DNA of 64,000 nt from Microbacterium sp. AB (GTDB taxonomy: Bacteria > Actinomycetota > Actinomycetes > Actinomycetales > Microbacteriaceae), in NCBI RefSeq assembly GCF_032878875.1, contig NZ_CP118157.1:1364001-1428000 (forward strand), in the 5' to 3' direction. Below are positions 8,721 through 18,566 of this stretch, piece by piece. Each line of letters begins with the position of its first letter. Position 1 is the stretch's first letter. Under the pieces are notes generated by a model. The model saw only the letters and a program-made list of their open reading frames with translations, made no database searches and was not told where the DNA came from. Both the position numbers and the translations under genes were made by a program.

Positions 8721-10970
8721 GTGAAGCTCGAAGACGTCGATCCGTTCATCGGGACCCAGCCGACCGCCCTGCCGGAGCCGCACGGGCTCGCCGCCACGTG
8801 GTGGTGGCCCAAGCCGCAGATCGGCAACACCCATCCGGGCGCGACGTTCCCCCTCGGGATGGTCTCCGCGTGCTCCTACTCGGGCGCGTACCCCACGGGC
8901 TACGGCGAGTACGGCCTGACGACGGAGGGCGTTCCGCCGCGGATGCGGGAGCGTCCCGTCGCCAGCGGCGTCACGCACTTCCAGCAGAGCGGCACGGGCG
9001 CCATCCGCAAGTACTACAACTATGTGCGCGTGACGCCGATGCTCGGCTCGCTCGACGCGCTGGGCGAGCGGTGGGACATCGCCGACGAGGTCGCCTCTCC
9101 CGGCTCCTACGCCTTCACGCTCGACGGCGGCGTCCGCTGCGAGGTGACGGTCGGGCCCAAGAGCGCCGTGCACCGGTACACGTTCCCGAAGCACCGCGAC
9201 GCCCGCCTCGTCATCGACCTGTCGCTCGGCGGCCTCGACATCCCCTACGGCGCGACGATCCCGTTGCGCGCCCACCTGGAGTCCACGGGCCCGGGGGAGG
9301 CGGAGGGCGAGATCGTCGTGGAGGGGACGCCCCTGGCGATGCACATCGAGACGGACGCCGCGGGCTGGCGTCAGCTCCTCTGGTACGACAGGCGCCTCAT
9401 GCCGGGCGGGAAGCGCCTCGACTTCGACGCCATCCGCCCGACGACCCTCCGCCCGTTCGGGCTCATGTGGGCGGGGCCGACGACGGAGGGGCAGACGATC
9501 GAGCTGAGGATCGGCTTCTCGCTGCGCGGCGTCGAGCAGGCGGCGCGCAATCTGCGGGCCGACTGCCCGGCGGGCACGGGCTTCGACGGGCGGCGCGCGG
9601 CGAGCGAGCTGGCCTGGGCCGAGCATCTCGGCGCCGTCCGTCTCGGGGACGGGCCGGAGGAGCCGACGCCGGCGGAGGCCGACGGGCGGCGCACGGTGTT
9701 CGGCACCGCCCTCTACCACTCGCTCGTCAAGCCGTCGCTCGCGGTCGACGAGAGCCCGTTCTGGCCGTCGAAGGGCCCCTTCGTCTTCGACCTGTGCACG
9801 ATGTGGGACATCTACCGCACCCAGCTGCCGCTCCTCACCCTCCTGCGGCCCGATCGCGCGGTCGAGCTCGGCAACGCCCTCATCACCATCTGCGAGGAGG
9901 AGGGGAACTTCCCCATCGGCTACCGGATGGCGAAGGGGTCGGATCGCTTCTCCCGTCAGGCGAGCGCGCTCGCGCACACCTTCCTGGCCGACCTCTGCCA
10001 GGCCGGGTTCGACGGCATCGACTGGGAGTGGGCGCTCGTGCACATGCTCTCCGACCTGCGGCGCACCTACGGCGAGGACTTCCTCGCCCACGGCCGGACC
10101 GAGCCGGTGACGCACACGCTCGACATCGCGTTCGGATACTGGTGCACGGCGCAGGTGGCCGCGTCCGTGGGGGACGGCAAGGTGCGCGACGAGTGCCTCG
10201 CCCTCGCCGGGCGGTGGCCGGGCGCCTTCGACCGCGAGACGGGCCTGCTGCGCGACTCCACCTTCTACGAGGGGACGAAGCACAACTACTCCTACCGGCT
10301 CCTGCACGACATGGCGGGCCGGATCGCGCTCGCCGGGGGAGACGACGCCTTCGCGGGTCTGCTCGACGGCTTCTTCGGCTTCGGCGCCGCGCCGGTCCGG
10401 CAGCCGGGCGTGCGGCCCGGCGACGTCGAGATGGAGGGCGGCTACGCCCTCGGCCGCTTCGAGGGGCTCAACAACGAGCCCGACATGGACGCGCCCTGGG
10501 CGTACACGTACGCGGGGAGGCCCGACCGCACGGCCGAGGTCGTGCACGCCGTGCTCCACCAGATGTTCGGCACGGGGCCCGGCGGGCTGCCGGGCAACGA
10601 CGACTCCGGCGGGCTCTCGTCGTGGGTCGTGTGGGCGTCGCTGGGGATGTTCCCCGTGGCGGGGCAGGATCTCGTCCTGCTGAACGCCCCCGCGTGGCCC
10701 GAGGCGCGCGTCGCGACGGGCGGCGACCGCGAGATCGTCGTGCAGACGAGCGGGTTCCGCCGTGTCGGGCGCGACACCGCTCCGCAGTACGTCCGGTCGA
10801 TGCGGTGGAACGGCGCGCAGCGCGACGCCGCCTGGCTGTCGGGCGCTCAGCTGCGCGAGGGCGGCGTCCTGGAGGTCGAGCTGGCCGACGAGCCCGGCGA
10901 CTGGGCGCGCGACCAGCGTCCGCCCTCCCATCCGCACGAGGCCGTCCCGAGCTCCCGCTCGCTCGAGTGA
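8721..10970 (+). CDS. GH92 family glycoside hydrolase (alpha-mannosidase type)
   Basis: A 749-residue enzyme of family GH92, whose known members are calcium-dependent exo-alpha-mannosidases (mostly alpha-1,2). Family motifs are VDPFIGT at the N-terminus, GNTHPGATFPLGMVSA near residue 35, GYRMAKGSDRFSRQASA near residue 400, LNNEPDMDAPWAYTY near residue 585 and GNDDSGGLSSW near residue 625. There is no signal peptide, so it should act inside the cell. It starts at GTG 8721, fixed by the -10 box. A GT4 glycosyltransferase follows 116 bases later with its own ribosome site. Linkage specificity cannot be read from the sequence. Confidence 0.88.
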   Translation: MKLEDVDPFIGTQPTALPEPHGLAATWWWPKPQIGNTHPGATFPLGMVSACSYSGAYPTGYGEYGLTTEGVPPRMRERPVASGVTHFQQSGTGAIRKYYNYVRVTPMLGSLDALGERWDIADEVASPGSYAFTLDGGVRCEVTVGPKSAVHRYTFPKHRDARLVIDLSLGGLDIPYGATIPLRAHLESTGPGEAEGEIVVEGTPLAMHIETDAAGWRQLLWYDRRLMPGGKRLDFDAIRPTTLRPFGLMWAGPTTEGQTIELRIGFSLRGVEQAARNLRADCPAGTGFDGRRAASELAWAEHLGAVRLGDGPEEPTPAEADGRRTVFGTALYHSLVKPSLAVDESPFWPSKGPFVFDLCTMWDIYRTQLPLLTLLRPDRAVELGNALITICEEEGNFPIGYRMAKGSDRFSRQASALAHTFLADLCQAGFDGIDWEWALVHMLSDLRRTYGEDFLAHGRTEPVTHTLDIAFGYWCTAQVAASVGDGKVRDECLALAGRWPGAFDRETGLLRDSTFYEGTKHNYSYRLLHDMAGRIALAGGDDAFAGLLDGFFGFGAAPVRQPGVRPGDVEMEGGYALGRFEGLNNEPDMDAPWAYTYAGRPDRTAEVVHAVLHQMFGTGPGGLPGNDDSGGLSSWVVWASLGMFPVAGQDLVLLNAPAWPEARVATGGDREIVVQTSGFRRVGRDTAPQYVRSMRWNGAQRDAAWLSGAQLREGGVLEVELADEPGDWARDQRPPSHPHEAVPSSRSLE

Positions 10971-11086
10971 GGCCGGGCGTCACCGACCGGGCACGGGGGC
11001 GACACATCGATCGCGTATCATCGCGCGCACTCGCATCCCGAGCCAGGGATCGGGCGCATGCCGGGATCTCTCGAACAGGAGCCTGA

Positions 11087-12361
11087 ATGACCCGTCGCCT
11101 CGTCATCGTCGTCCGCGCCGACCCCGTCATCTGCGGGCACTCCGGAGAGGCCAGGAACCTGGCCGAGGCCGCGCTCCTGCGCGGATTCCACGAGGTGCGC
11201 ATCGTCACCTGGCCGATCGAGCGCCTGGAGTCCGCGGGGCTCCCGCTCAAGCCGCTCGAGACGGTCCTGCCGTACAGCGACGGCATCGTCGTCGAGCGGC
11301 CCGAGCCCGTGGGCGACTACAAGGTCATCGACGGCCGTTACCTCGGGGGCCTCGTCGGACGGCTCGTCGAGCTGTTCACCGACGGCGTCCCCACGGTCGC
11401 GATGTCGCTCTATCTCAGCCCGCACACGACGGCCGTCACGGATGCCGTGGAGGTCGCCCGCAGGACGGGGCTGCCCGTCGATGTCGTGACGATCGCCGAG
11501 GCCGTCGGGTCCGACGTCACCAACGTCGTGCGCCAGTGCGTGAACGAGGGCCGCTTCGGCGCCGCCGCGCACGTGCTCGAGTCGTACCTGGCGAGCGACG
11601 TCTGCGTCGCCGTCTCCCAGTACACGAAGGACCTCATCGTCGAGGAGGCGCGCGTGCTCGACGCGCGTCACGGGACGACCTACGGCGTGCGCTGCGAGGA
11701 GCGCATCTCGATCTCCTACCCGGCGATCGACGCGTCGCTCTTCCTCGGCCTCGACGACGCCGACATCGCGCGGCACCTCGCCGCGCGCGGCCTCGATCGA
11801 GACGGCTACGTGTTCTACCTCTCGCGCCTCGCCCGCGCGAAGGGCGTCGAGGATCTCATCGCGGGCTTCGCGCAGTCGGGCGCCGCCGCGACGAAGCGCC
11901 TCGTCATCGCCGGCCGTGGCCCGGAGGAGCGGGAGCTGCGCGCGATCGCCGCCGCGTCGCCCGCGGCGGACCGGATCGCCTTCCTCACGGACGTCGACGA
12001 CGCCGAGAAGCCGTTCCTCTTCGCCGGGGCGGCGGCCTACGTGCTCCCGACCAAGCCGCGCCCGGAGTTCGTGGAGACGTTCGGCATCGCCCTCGCCGAG
12101 AAGGCGCTCGCCGGCGGCGGGCCGGCGATCACGACGCTCACGGGCGGCGTCGGCGAGGCGGTGGGCGACACCGCCATGATCATCGACGTGGAGGCGCCGG
12201 AGCAGATCGCGGCGGCCGTCGACCGCGCCGTCGCGATGGACGCGGCGGAGCGGGCCGGATGGGAGGAGCGGGCGCGGGCGCACGCGCTCCGCTTCGATCG
12301 GATGAGCGTGTTCGACGCCCTCTTCGCCCGCGTCCGCGCGGTGGAGACCGAGCGCGTCTGA
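11087..12361 (+). CDS. GT4 family glycosyltransferase
   Basis: A 424-residue GT-B fold glycosyltransferase. The C-terminal nucleotide-sugar domain is clear: YVFYLSRLARAKGVEDLI near residue 243, VIAGRGPEERELR near residue 272 and the E-x7-E type motif PRPEFVETFGIALAEKAL near residue 325. The N-terminal acceptor domain begins MTRRLVIVVRADPVICGHSG, with the Gly-rich loop used to bind donor phosphates. An AGGAG ribosome site lies seven bases before the ATG, and TATCAT near 11017 is a possible -10. Neighbours are glycan enzymes, but donor and acceptor are unknown. No membrane segment is seen, so it is cytosolic. Confidence 0.8.
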   Translation: MTRRLVIVVRADPVICGHSGEARNLAEAALLRGFHEVRIVTWPIERLESAGLPLKPLETVLPYSDGIVVERPEPVGDYKVIDGRYLGGLVGRLVELFTDGVPTVAMSLYLSPHTTAVTDAVEVARRTGLPVDVVTIAEAVGSDVTNVVRQCVNEGRFGAAAHVLESYLASDVCVAVSQYTKDLIVEEARVLDARHGTTYGVRCEERISISYPAIDASLFLGLDDADIARHLAARGLDRDGYVFYLSRLARAKGVEDLIAGFAQSGAAATKRLVIAGRGPEERELRAIAAASPAADRIAFLTDVDDAEKPFLFAGAAAYVLPTKPRPEFVETFGIALAEKALAGGGPAITTLTGGVGEAVGDTAMIIDVEAPEQIAAAVDRAVAMDAAERAGWEERARAHALRFDRMSVFDALFARVRAVETERV

Positions 12362-12418
12362 CGGCGGGAGCGATGTCTGCGTGTTTCGCGCACACCGAGA
12401 CGCGGGGCTCGCGGTCAA

Positions 12419-13267
<849 letters not shown>

Positions 13268-13277
13268 CGCTCGTCCC

Positions 13278-13324
13278 GCACACGGCGCCGTCGTCCCTCG
13301 GGGCGGCGGCGCCGTCGCGTGTGC
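13278..13324 (+). terminator. Hairpin terminator after the aldo/keto reductase gene
   Basis: GCACACG (13278-13284) pairs with CGTGTGC (13318-13324), and GCGCCG (13285-13290) pairs with CGGCGC (13307-13312) above a five-base bulge. The structure starts 11 bases after the stop codon. There is no T-tract. Confidence 0.5.
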
Positions 13325-13364
13325 GCCGCCGACGGGCCGCACGGGGCGTCCGGCGGCGAACGGA

Positions 13365-13370
13365 TACATT
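13365..13370 (+). promoter_or_regulatory. Likely -10 box TACATT of the LacI gene
   Basis: TACATT lies about 48 bases before the GTG at 13419, giving a leader of roughly 42 bases that carries a GGGAGG ribosome site. The -35 is not obvious. Confidence 0.35.
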
Positions 13371-13418
13371 TGGAGGTCGCCGGGGGCCGCTCGGGAGCGG
13401 ATGCGGGAGGAACGGGCT

Positions 13419-14516
13419 GTGAGGAAGACGCCGACCGTCTACGACGTCGCCGATCGCGCCGGCGTCTCGATCGCGACGGTGTCGCGCGTGCTGCGCACCC
13501 CCGACACCGTGCGACCCGCGACCCGGGAGCGCGTGCTCGACGCCGTGGCCGAGCTCGGATACGTCCCCAGCGGCAGCGCGCGCGGTCTCGCGGAGCGGCG
13601 CACGGGGGTTCTCGGCCTCTACTTCCCGCGCTTCGACGCGATGGACGAGGTCGCGGCGCTCGACGTGCTGTCGGGGGACCGCGTCGGGCCGTTCACGATC
13701 GTGCAGGACGCCGAGCCGCGCGACGACCGCGGCTCGATGCTGTTCCAGGACGACGTGCTCCGCGGCGCCGAGCTGGAGGCGTGGCGACGCGGGTTCGTGC
13801 TCATGGTCGGCATCGGACGCGGCGATCCCCGCACCTCCACGGTGCGCGACATGGCCGGCCGGGTGGACGGTCTCGTGGTGCTCGCGCGGAGCATCCCCGA
13901 CGACGTGCTCGTGCAGCTGTCCGCGCGCGTGCCCGTCGTCATCCTCGCGGGTCCGCGCCGGGGCGACCGCTACGACCACGTGACCGTCAGCGACGCCGAG
14001 GCGATGGGCGAGCTCACACGTCACGTGCTCGCGCAGACCGGCGGACGCGCTCCGGCGTATCTCGCCGGCCCCGCGGACTCGCCGGACGGCGCGCAGCGCT
14101 GGCAGGGGTTCTCGGAGGCGATCGAGGCGGCCGGCGTCCCGATCGCGTCCGTGCCCGTCCTCCGGGGCGACTTCACGCGGTCCTCCGGCAGGCGGATCGG
14201 CGAGGAGCTCGTCGCGCGCGGGCTGCCGGCGGCCCTCATGTCGTCCAACGACCGGATGGCCCTCGGCGCGCTCGACGCCTTCCGCGACGGCGGCGTGCGC
14301 GTGCCGGTGGACGTCGTCGTGACCGGGTTCGACGGCATCGACGTCGGCGCCGTGTCGGCGCCGCCGCTGACGACCGTGCGGCAGCCGATGATCCAGCTGG
14401 GGCGCGCGGCCATCCAGGTGCTCGCGCATCGGCTGTCGGCGCCCGACGCCGACCCCGTCTCCGTGAGCCTTCCCGTGGAGATCGTGCTCCGTCGCAGCTC
14501 GCTGCGCTCCTCCTGA
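13419..14516 (+). CDS. LacI family transcriptional regulator (1 of 3)
   Basis: A 365-residue sugar-responsive repressor. The N-terminal helix-turn-helix is TVYDVADRAGVSIATVSRVL, followed by the hinge helix (SARGLAERRTGVLGLYFP) and a periplasmic-binding-protein-like effector domain ending in VVTGFDGIDVG and TTVRQPMIQLGRAAI. I choose GTG 13419 because GGGAGG (13405-13410) stands eight bases upstream; an in-frame ATG at 13401 would put this ribosome site inside the coding region. A perfect palindrome at 14559-14572, just after this gene and before the decayed SBP/GH1 locus, is its likely operator. Its original inducer was probably a beta-glucoside, judged only from the GH1 remnant. Confidence 0.9.
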   Translation: MRKTPTVYDVADRAGVSIATVSRVLRTPDTVRPATRERVLDAVAELGYVPSGSARGLAERRTGVLGLYFPRFDAMDEVAALDVLSGDRVGPFTIVQDAEPRDDRGSMLFQDDVLRGAELEAWRRGFVLMVGIGRGDPRTSTVRDMAGRVDGLVVLARSIPDDVLVQLSARVPVVILAGPRRGDRYDHVTVSDAEAMGELTRHVLAQTGGRAPAYLAGPADSPDGAQRWQGFSEAIEAAGVPIASVPVLRGDFTRSSGRRIGEELVARGLPAALMSSNDRMALGALDAFRDGGVRVPVDVVVTGFDGIDVGAVSAPPLTTVRQPMIQLGRAAIQVLAHRLSAPDADPVSVSLPVEIVLRRSSLRSS

Positions 14517-14544
14517 GAAGAGCCGCCCGGGCGCGGAGGTGCTC

Positions 14545-14574
14545 TTGCATCCGCATGATGTAGGCGCCTACACG
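14545..14574 (+). promoter_or_regulatory. Candidate promoter TTGCAT-N18-TACACG overlapping a LacI operator
   Basis: TTGCAT (14545-14550) and TACACG (14569-14574) are separated by 18 bases. The palindromic operator at 14559-14572 covers the spacer and -10, the classic place for repression. It would drive the now-broken gene at 14651. Confidence 0.4.
14559..14572. promoter_or_regulatory. Perfect 14-bp palindrome TGTAGGCGCCTACA, LacI-type operator
   Basis: A fully symmetric site with a central CG pair, the form bound by LacI regulators. It is 43 bases after the LacI stop codon and 79 bases before the start of the chimeric pseudogene. No other copy was noticed by eye in the window. Confidence 0.7.
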
Positions 14575-14650
14575 CGCAGGGCGGCGACATCGCCGTGAGC
14601 GCTCCTCCCCGAGGCGGCTCCTTATGACAGAGACGACATGAGGTCACACC

Positions 14651-15724
14651 GTGTCAAAGACGCACGCCCTCCGCCGCGGGCGGACGGCGGCGGTCGCGGC
14701 GCTCGTCGTCGTCGCGCTGGCCGTCGGCGGATGCAGCATCCAGATCACGTCGCAGCCCGATCCCTCGATCGGCGAGGACACGATGCTCATCAAGGCCGAC
14801 CACGGCAATCCGCTGTTCACCCGGACGTTCAACCCCTTCCTCACCAACACCCGCACGGCCGCGCGCTGGATCTACGAGCCGCTCATCCTCGTCAATCCCC
14901 TCGACGGGACGGAGAGCCCGTGGCTGGCGTCGGAGTGGGAGCAGCCGGACTCGTCGACGATCGTCATGACGATCCGCGACGGCGTCGAGTGGAGCGACGG
15001 CGAGCCGCTCACCGCGGACGACGTCGCCTTCACGTTCCAGATGCTGAAGGACACCCCGGGGAACGACGTCTACGGGGCCTGGCGAGCCGAACATCGCCGC
15101 GATGCTGGCCGGCGGCGAGGATGCGGCGAACCTCGTCGCCTACGGCCTCCCCAACCCCGACCTCGGCGTCGCCGAGACGCTGCTGCGCGCCCACCGCCGG
15201 TCCTCCGAGATCCTGCACACGGTCCCGGGCGCGCAGGCGGGCTGGACGATCGCGACGCAGGCGTTCCACTCGACGGGCGAGCCCGGCGCCGACGAGAGAC
15301 TGCGGGAATACGGGCATCCCCGCGACTTCTGGTACCTCGAGAACTCGGCGGGCGACGACTTCGTGGGCGTGCAGGCGTACACGCGGACGTTCATCGGCCC
15401 GGACGGCCCGGTCCCCGTGCGGTCGGACGTCGAGACGACGCTCACGGGATGGGAGTTCTTCCCCGAGGCGCTCGAGCTCGGCGTGCGCAGCGCGTGGGAG
15501 CTCAGCGGCGGGACGCCGGTGCTCGTGACGGAGAACGGCATCGCCACCGCGGACGACGCACGGCGGATCGCCTGCACGAGGCGCGCTCGACAACGACGAG
15601 TGGGCGAGCGGGTACCGGCCGACGTTCGGGCTCATCTCCTTCGATCGCGAGACCTTCGCGCGCGCCGAAGCCGAGCCTCGCGTGGCTCGGCGAGGTCGCG
15701 CGCCGAGGCGGCCTCGACGCCTGA
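14651..15724 (+). pseudogene. Deletion chimera: oligopeptide-type ABC binding protein fused to GH1 beta-glucosidase remnant
   Basis: The GTG start opens a lipoprotein of the family-5 solute-binding type: signal peptide ending VALAVGGC, then FNPFLTNTRTAARWIYEPL and a WSDGEPLTADDVAFTF motif. After VYGAW (near 15082) homology switches, in another reading frame, to a GH1 glucosidase starting at EPNIAAML, which keeps the acid/base Glu of the NEP motif (codon 15084-15086) but lacks its N. The GH1 part continues through the nucleophile motif VTENGIATADDARR to about 15577. It then loses roughly 25 codons and changes frame (ALDNDEWASGYRPTFGLISF, 15583-15657), and shifts again to KPSLAWLGEVARR, ending at 15724. 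So three reading frames are needed: one large and one small deletion plus a point frameshift. It probably derives from an operon SBP-permeases-GH1. Confidence 0.85.
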
Positions 15725-15796
15725 CACGTCCGTACGGCCTGATCCGCGCGGCGGGGGAGCGGGAGCCGAGGAGCTCCCCTTTGTCGCCGGTGTGGT

Positions 15797-15808
15797 TGAA
15801 TCGTTTCA
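15797..15808. promoter_or_regulatory. LacI-like operator upstream of the rhamnosidase gene
   Basis: TGAATCGTTTCA is a palindrome with five of six base pairs matching, close to the TGAAACGTTTCA form common for LacI proteins. It lies 97 bases before the GH78 start. The cognate regulator is probably encoded elsewhere, since it differs from the 14559 site. Confidence 0.5.
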
Positions 15809-15904
15809 TCTTCGAGGGCCGAGCGGACGCGGACGATCGGCGTCGAGCTCGGAGGCGATGCCGCCGCGGCGGCGCCGCAGACATGCCACCGCAGGAGGAC
15901 GCCG

Positions 15905-18556
15905 ATGTCGCACCCCGCCCGCTCCCACGTCGTCGAGCTCCGCACAGGAGGCCGGGGAGCACCGCGCTTCGCCGGAAGCGCGGAGCCCGCGCTCACGTGG
16001 CGCGTCGAGAGCGAGGCCGAGGGATGGTCGCAGGGCTCGGCGACGATCGAGGCGCGCCGCGGCGGGATCCTCGAGAGGCATGTCGTGCAGGGCGCGCAGA
16101 GCGCGTCGGTCGGCTGGCCCTTCGCCCCGCTGCGCGCGTACGAGACCGCCGAGGTGCGCGTCGTCGTGACGGGAGCGGACGGCGTCGAGCTCGAACCCGG
16201 AGCCTGGACCGCCGTCGAGGCGGGGCCCCTCCGCCCCGAGGACTGGACGGCGGCCTTCGTCGCGGCCGCCGCGGACGACTCCGCCGGGGCTCCTGCGCCG
16301 CCGAGCGCGCGCGACGGGGCGACCGAGGAGCGGGTTCGCGACGCGCTCACGGCGGGCGGTCCGGACCGTCTCGTGAGTCGTTTCCGCAGAGAGCTGCCCG
16401 TCAGCCGTCGGGTCGCCCGAGCGCTGCTGTCGTACACCGCGCACGGGGTGGTGGAGTTCCGCATCGACGACGAGCCCGTGTCGGACGAGCTCCTCGCGCC
16501 CGGATGGACCGCCTACCGCGACCGTCTGCTCTTCAGCACGGTCGACGTCACGGCGGCGCTCTCCCCAGGGGAGCACATGCTCGGCGCCTGGGTCGGACCC
16601 GGCTGGTACGCCGAGTACTTCGGCTTCGACGGCGACTTCTTCCGCACCTGGACGGGGCCGCGTGCGCTGTCCGCGCAGCTGCGCATCGAGTACGCCGACG
16701 GCGGCGTCGAGACGATCGTCACTGACGCGGAGTGGTCGGCGACGATCGACGGCCCGATCCGCTTCGCGAGCGTCTACCAGGGCGAGCGATACGACGCGCG
16801 GCTCGAGGACGACGGCCTCGCCGTCGGAGGCACGCTGACCGGGTCGGCGCCCGTCGTCGTGCTCGAGGCCGACCCCGGCCGCCTGCGCCCGGCGGCGCTG
16901 CCGCCCGTGCGGGTCACCGAGACGCGCGCCGTCGTGGACGTCGTCGAGAGCGCGACGGGGGAGACCATCCTCGACGTCGGCCAGAACCTGGTCGGGCGTC
17001 TCCGCGTCCGCGTGAAGGGCGCTGCGGGCACGACGATCTCGCTTCGGCATGCGGAGGTCTTGGAGCACGACGAGCTCGGCATCCGCCCGCTTCGGTTCGC
17101 CGCCGCCGCCGACACGTACACGCTGGCGGGCGCCGGCGTCGAGGAGTGGGCGCCCCGGTTCACCTTCCACGGGTTCAGGTACGCGCAGATCACGGGCGTC
17201 GAGCCGGGCGCGGTCGAGGTCGTGGCAGAGGTCCTCCACACCGACCTCGTGCGGACGGGCTGGCTCTCGACGGATGTCCCGGAGATCGACCGGCTCCACG
17301 CCAACGTCGTCTGGGGCGCGCGCGGCAACTTCGTGTCGATCCCCACCGACTGCCCGCAGCGCGACGAGCGTCTCGGCTGGACGGGCGACCTCCAGGTCTT
17401 CGCCCCGACCGCGGGATACCTCTTCGACACGCAGGCGTTCCTGTCGTCGTGGCTCGAGGACGTCGCGGCCGACCAGGCGCGCATCGGCGGCATCGGCCCG
17501 CTCTACTCCCCGCTCATCGATCAGAGGCTCTTCGCCCCCGCGCCGATGGCCGCCTGGAGCGACGTGACCACGGTCGTGCCGAGCGTGCTGCGCCGCCAGT
17601 TCGCCGACCGGGGCGTGATCGAGCGCCAGTACCCCAGCATGAAGGCGTGGGTGGACGTCGTTCGCGGCGAGTCCGTCGACGGGCTGTGGGAGAAGGGGAT
17701 GCAGCTGGCCGACTGGCTCGACCCCACGGCGCCGCCGGATCGGCCCGCCGAGGCGAGGACCGATCCCTATCTCGTGGCGACGGCGTACTCTTTCCGCTCC
17801 GCGACGCTCGTCGCCGAGGCGGCCGCGCTGCTGGGGAAGGACGAAGACGCCGCGGAGTACGCCGCGGTGGCCGCCGGGGTGCGTGCCGCGTTCAACCGCG
17901 CGTACGTGACGCCCGCGGGCCGCATGATGTCGGACAGCCAGACCGCGTACGCCGTCGCGATCGTGTTCGGCCTGCTGCCGGACGAGCTCGTCGCCCCGGC
18001 CGGCGCACGCCTCGCGGCCATCGTCGAGCGCGGCGGGCACCGCATCGGCACGGGCTTCGTCGGCACCCCGATCGTGAGCGACGCGCTGACGATCTCGGGC
18101 CACCGTGCGACCGCGCAGCGGATGCTGCAGACGGACGAGCTCCCCAGCTGGCTCTACCCCGTCTCGATGGGCGCCACGACGATCTGGGAGCGCTGGGACT
18201 CGATGCTGCCCGACGGCACGATCAACCCGGGCGAGATGACGTCGTTCAACCACTACGCCCTGGGCGCCGTGGCGGACTGGCTGCACCGAGACGTCGGCGG
18301 CATCGCGCCTCTCGAGCCCGGATACCGGCGCATCCTCGTGCGCCCGCGAGCGGGTCTCGTCTCACGGGCCGAGGCGCGCCACGACTCGGTGTTCGGCCCC
18401 ATCCGCGTCGAGTGGACGGCCGCCGACCCCGCCCTGGGGGAGCACAGCCCCCTCGAGGCGACCGTCGTCGTCCCGCCCAACACCACGGCCGTGGTCGACC
18501 TCCCCGGCCGCGAGCCCGTCGAGGTCGGCTCCGGCACGCACCGCTTCGCCCCCTGA
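15905..18556 (+). CDS. GH78 alpha-L-rhamnosidase
   Basis: An 883-residue enzyme that releases terminal alpha-L-rhamnose from glycosides or polysaccharides. Domains in order: N-terminal Ig-like domain (1-110), the rhamnosidase N-terminal sandwich domain (LLSYTAHGVVEFRIDDEPV at about 178 and WVGPGWYAEYFG at about 235), a concanavalin-like domain with LDVGQNLVGRLRVRVKG near 357, and the (alpha/alpha)6 catalytic barrel with the hallmark IPTDCPQRDERLGWTGD near 480. Barrel and C-terminal motifs ATTIWERWDSM and NPGEMTSFNHYALGAVADW are intact. There is no signal peptide, so it works in the cytosol on imported glycosides. AGGAGG stands just before the ATG. The gene converges on the mannosyltransferase gene with only ten bases between stops. 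Confidence 0.93.
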   Translation: MSHPARSHVVELRTGGRGAPRFAGSAEPALTWRVESEAEGWSQGSATIEARRGGILERHVVQGAQSASVGWPFAPLRAYETAEVRVVVTGADGVELEPGAWTAVEAGPLRPEDWTAAFVAAAADDSAGAPAPPSARDGATEERVRDALTAGGPDRLVSRFRRELPVSRRVARALLSYTAHGVVEFRIDDEPVSDELLAPGWTAYRDRLLFSTVDVTAALSPGEHMLGAWVGPGWYAEYFGFDGDFFRTWTGPRALSAQLRIEYADGGVETIVTDAEWSATIDGPIRFASVYQGERYDARLEDDGLAVGGTLTGSAPVVVLEADPGRLRPAALPPVRVTETRAVVDVVESATGETILDVGQNLVGRLRVRVKGAAGTTISLRHAEVLEHDELGIRPLRFAAAADTYTLAGAGVEEWAPRFTFHGFRYAQITGVEPGAVEVVAEVLHTDLVRTGWLSTDVPEIDRLHANVVWGARGNFVSIPTDCPQRDERLGWTGDLQVFAPTAGYLFDTQAFLSSWLEDVAADQARIGGIGPLYSPLIDQRLFAPAPMAAWSDVTTVVPSVLRRQFADRGVIERQYPSMKAWVDVVRGESVDGLWEKGMQLADWLDPTAPPDRPAEARTDPYLVATAYSFRSATLVAEAAALLGKDEDAAEYAAVAAGVRAAFNRAYVTPAGRMMSDSQTAYAVAIVFGLLPDELVAPAGARLAAIVERGGHRIGTGFVGTPIVSDALTISGHRATAQRMLQTDELPSWLYPVSMGATTIWERWDSMLPDGTINPGEMTSFNHYALGAVADWLHRDVGGIAPLEPGYRRILVRPRAGLVSRAEARHDSVFGPIRVEWTAADPALGEHSPLEATVVVPPNTTAVVDLPGREPVEVGSGTHRFAP

Positions 18557-18566
18557 GGCGGGCGGC

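Noticed and set aside
8613-10937. Very long open frames antisense to real genes, for example 774 codons opposite the GH92 gene.
   Set aside because: They are Arg/Ala/Pro/Gly-rich, lack domain motifs and ribosome sites, and arise because stop codons are rare in GC-rich antisense frames.
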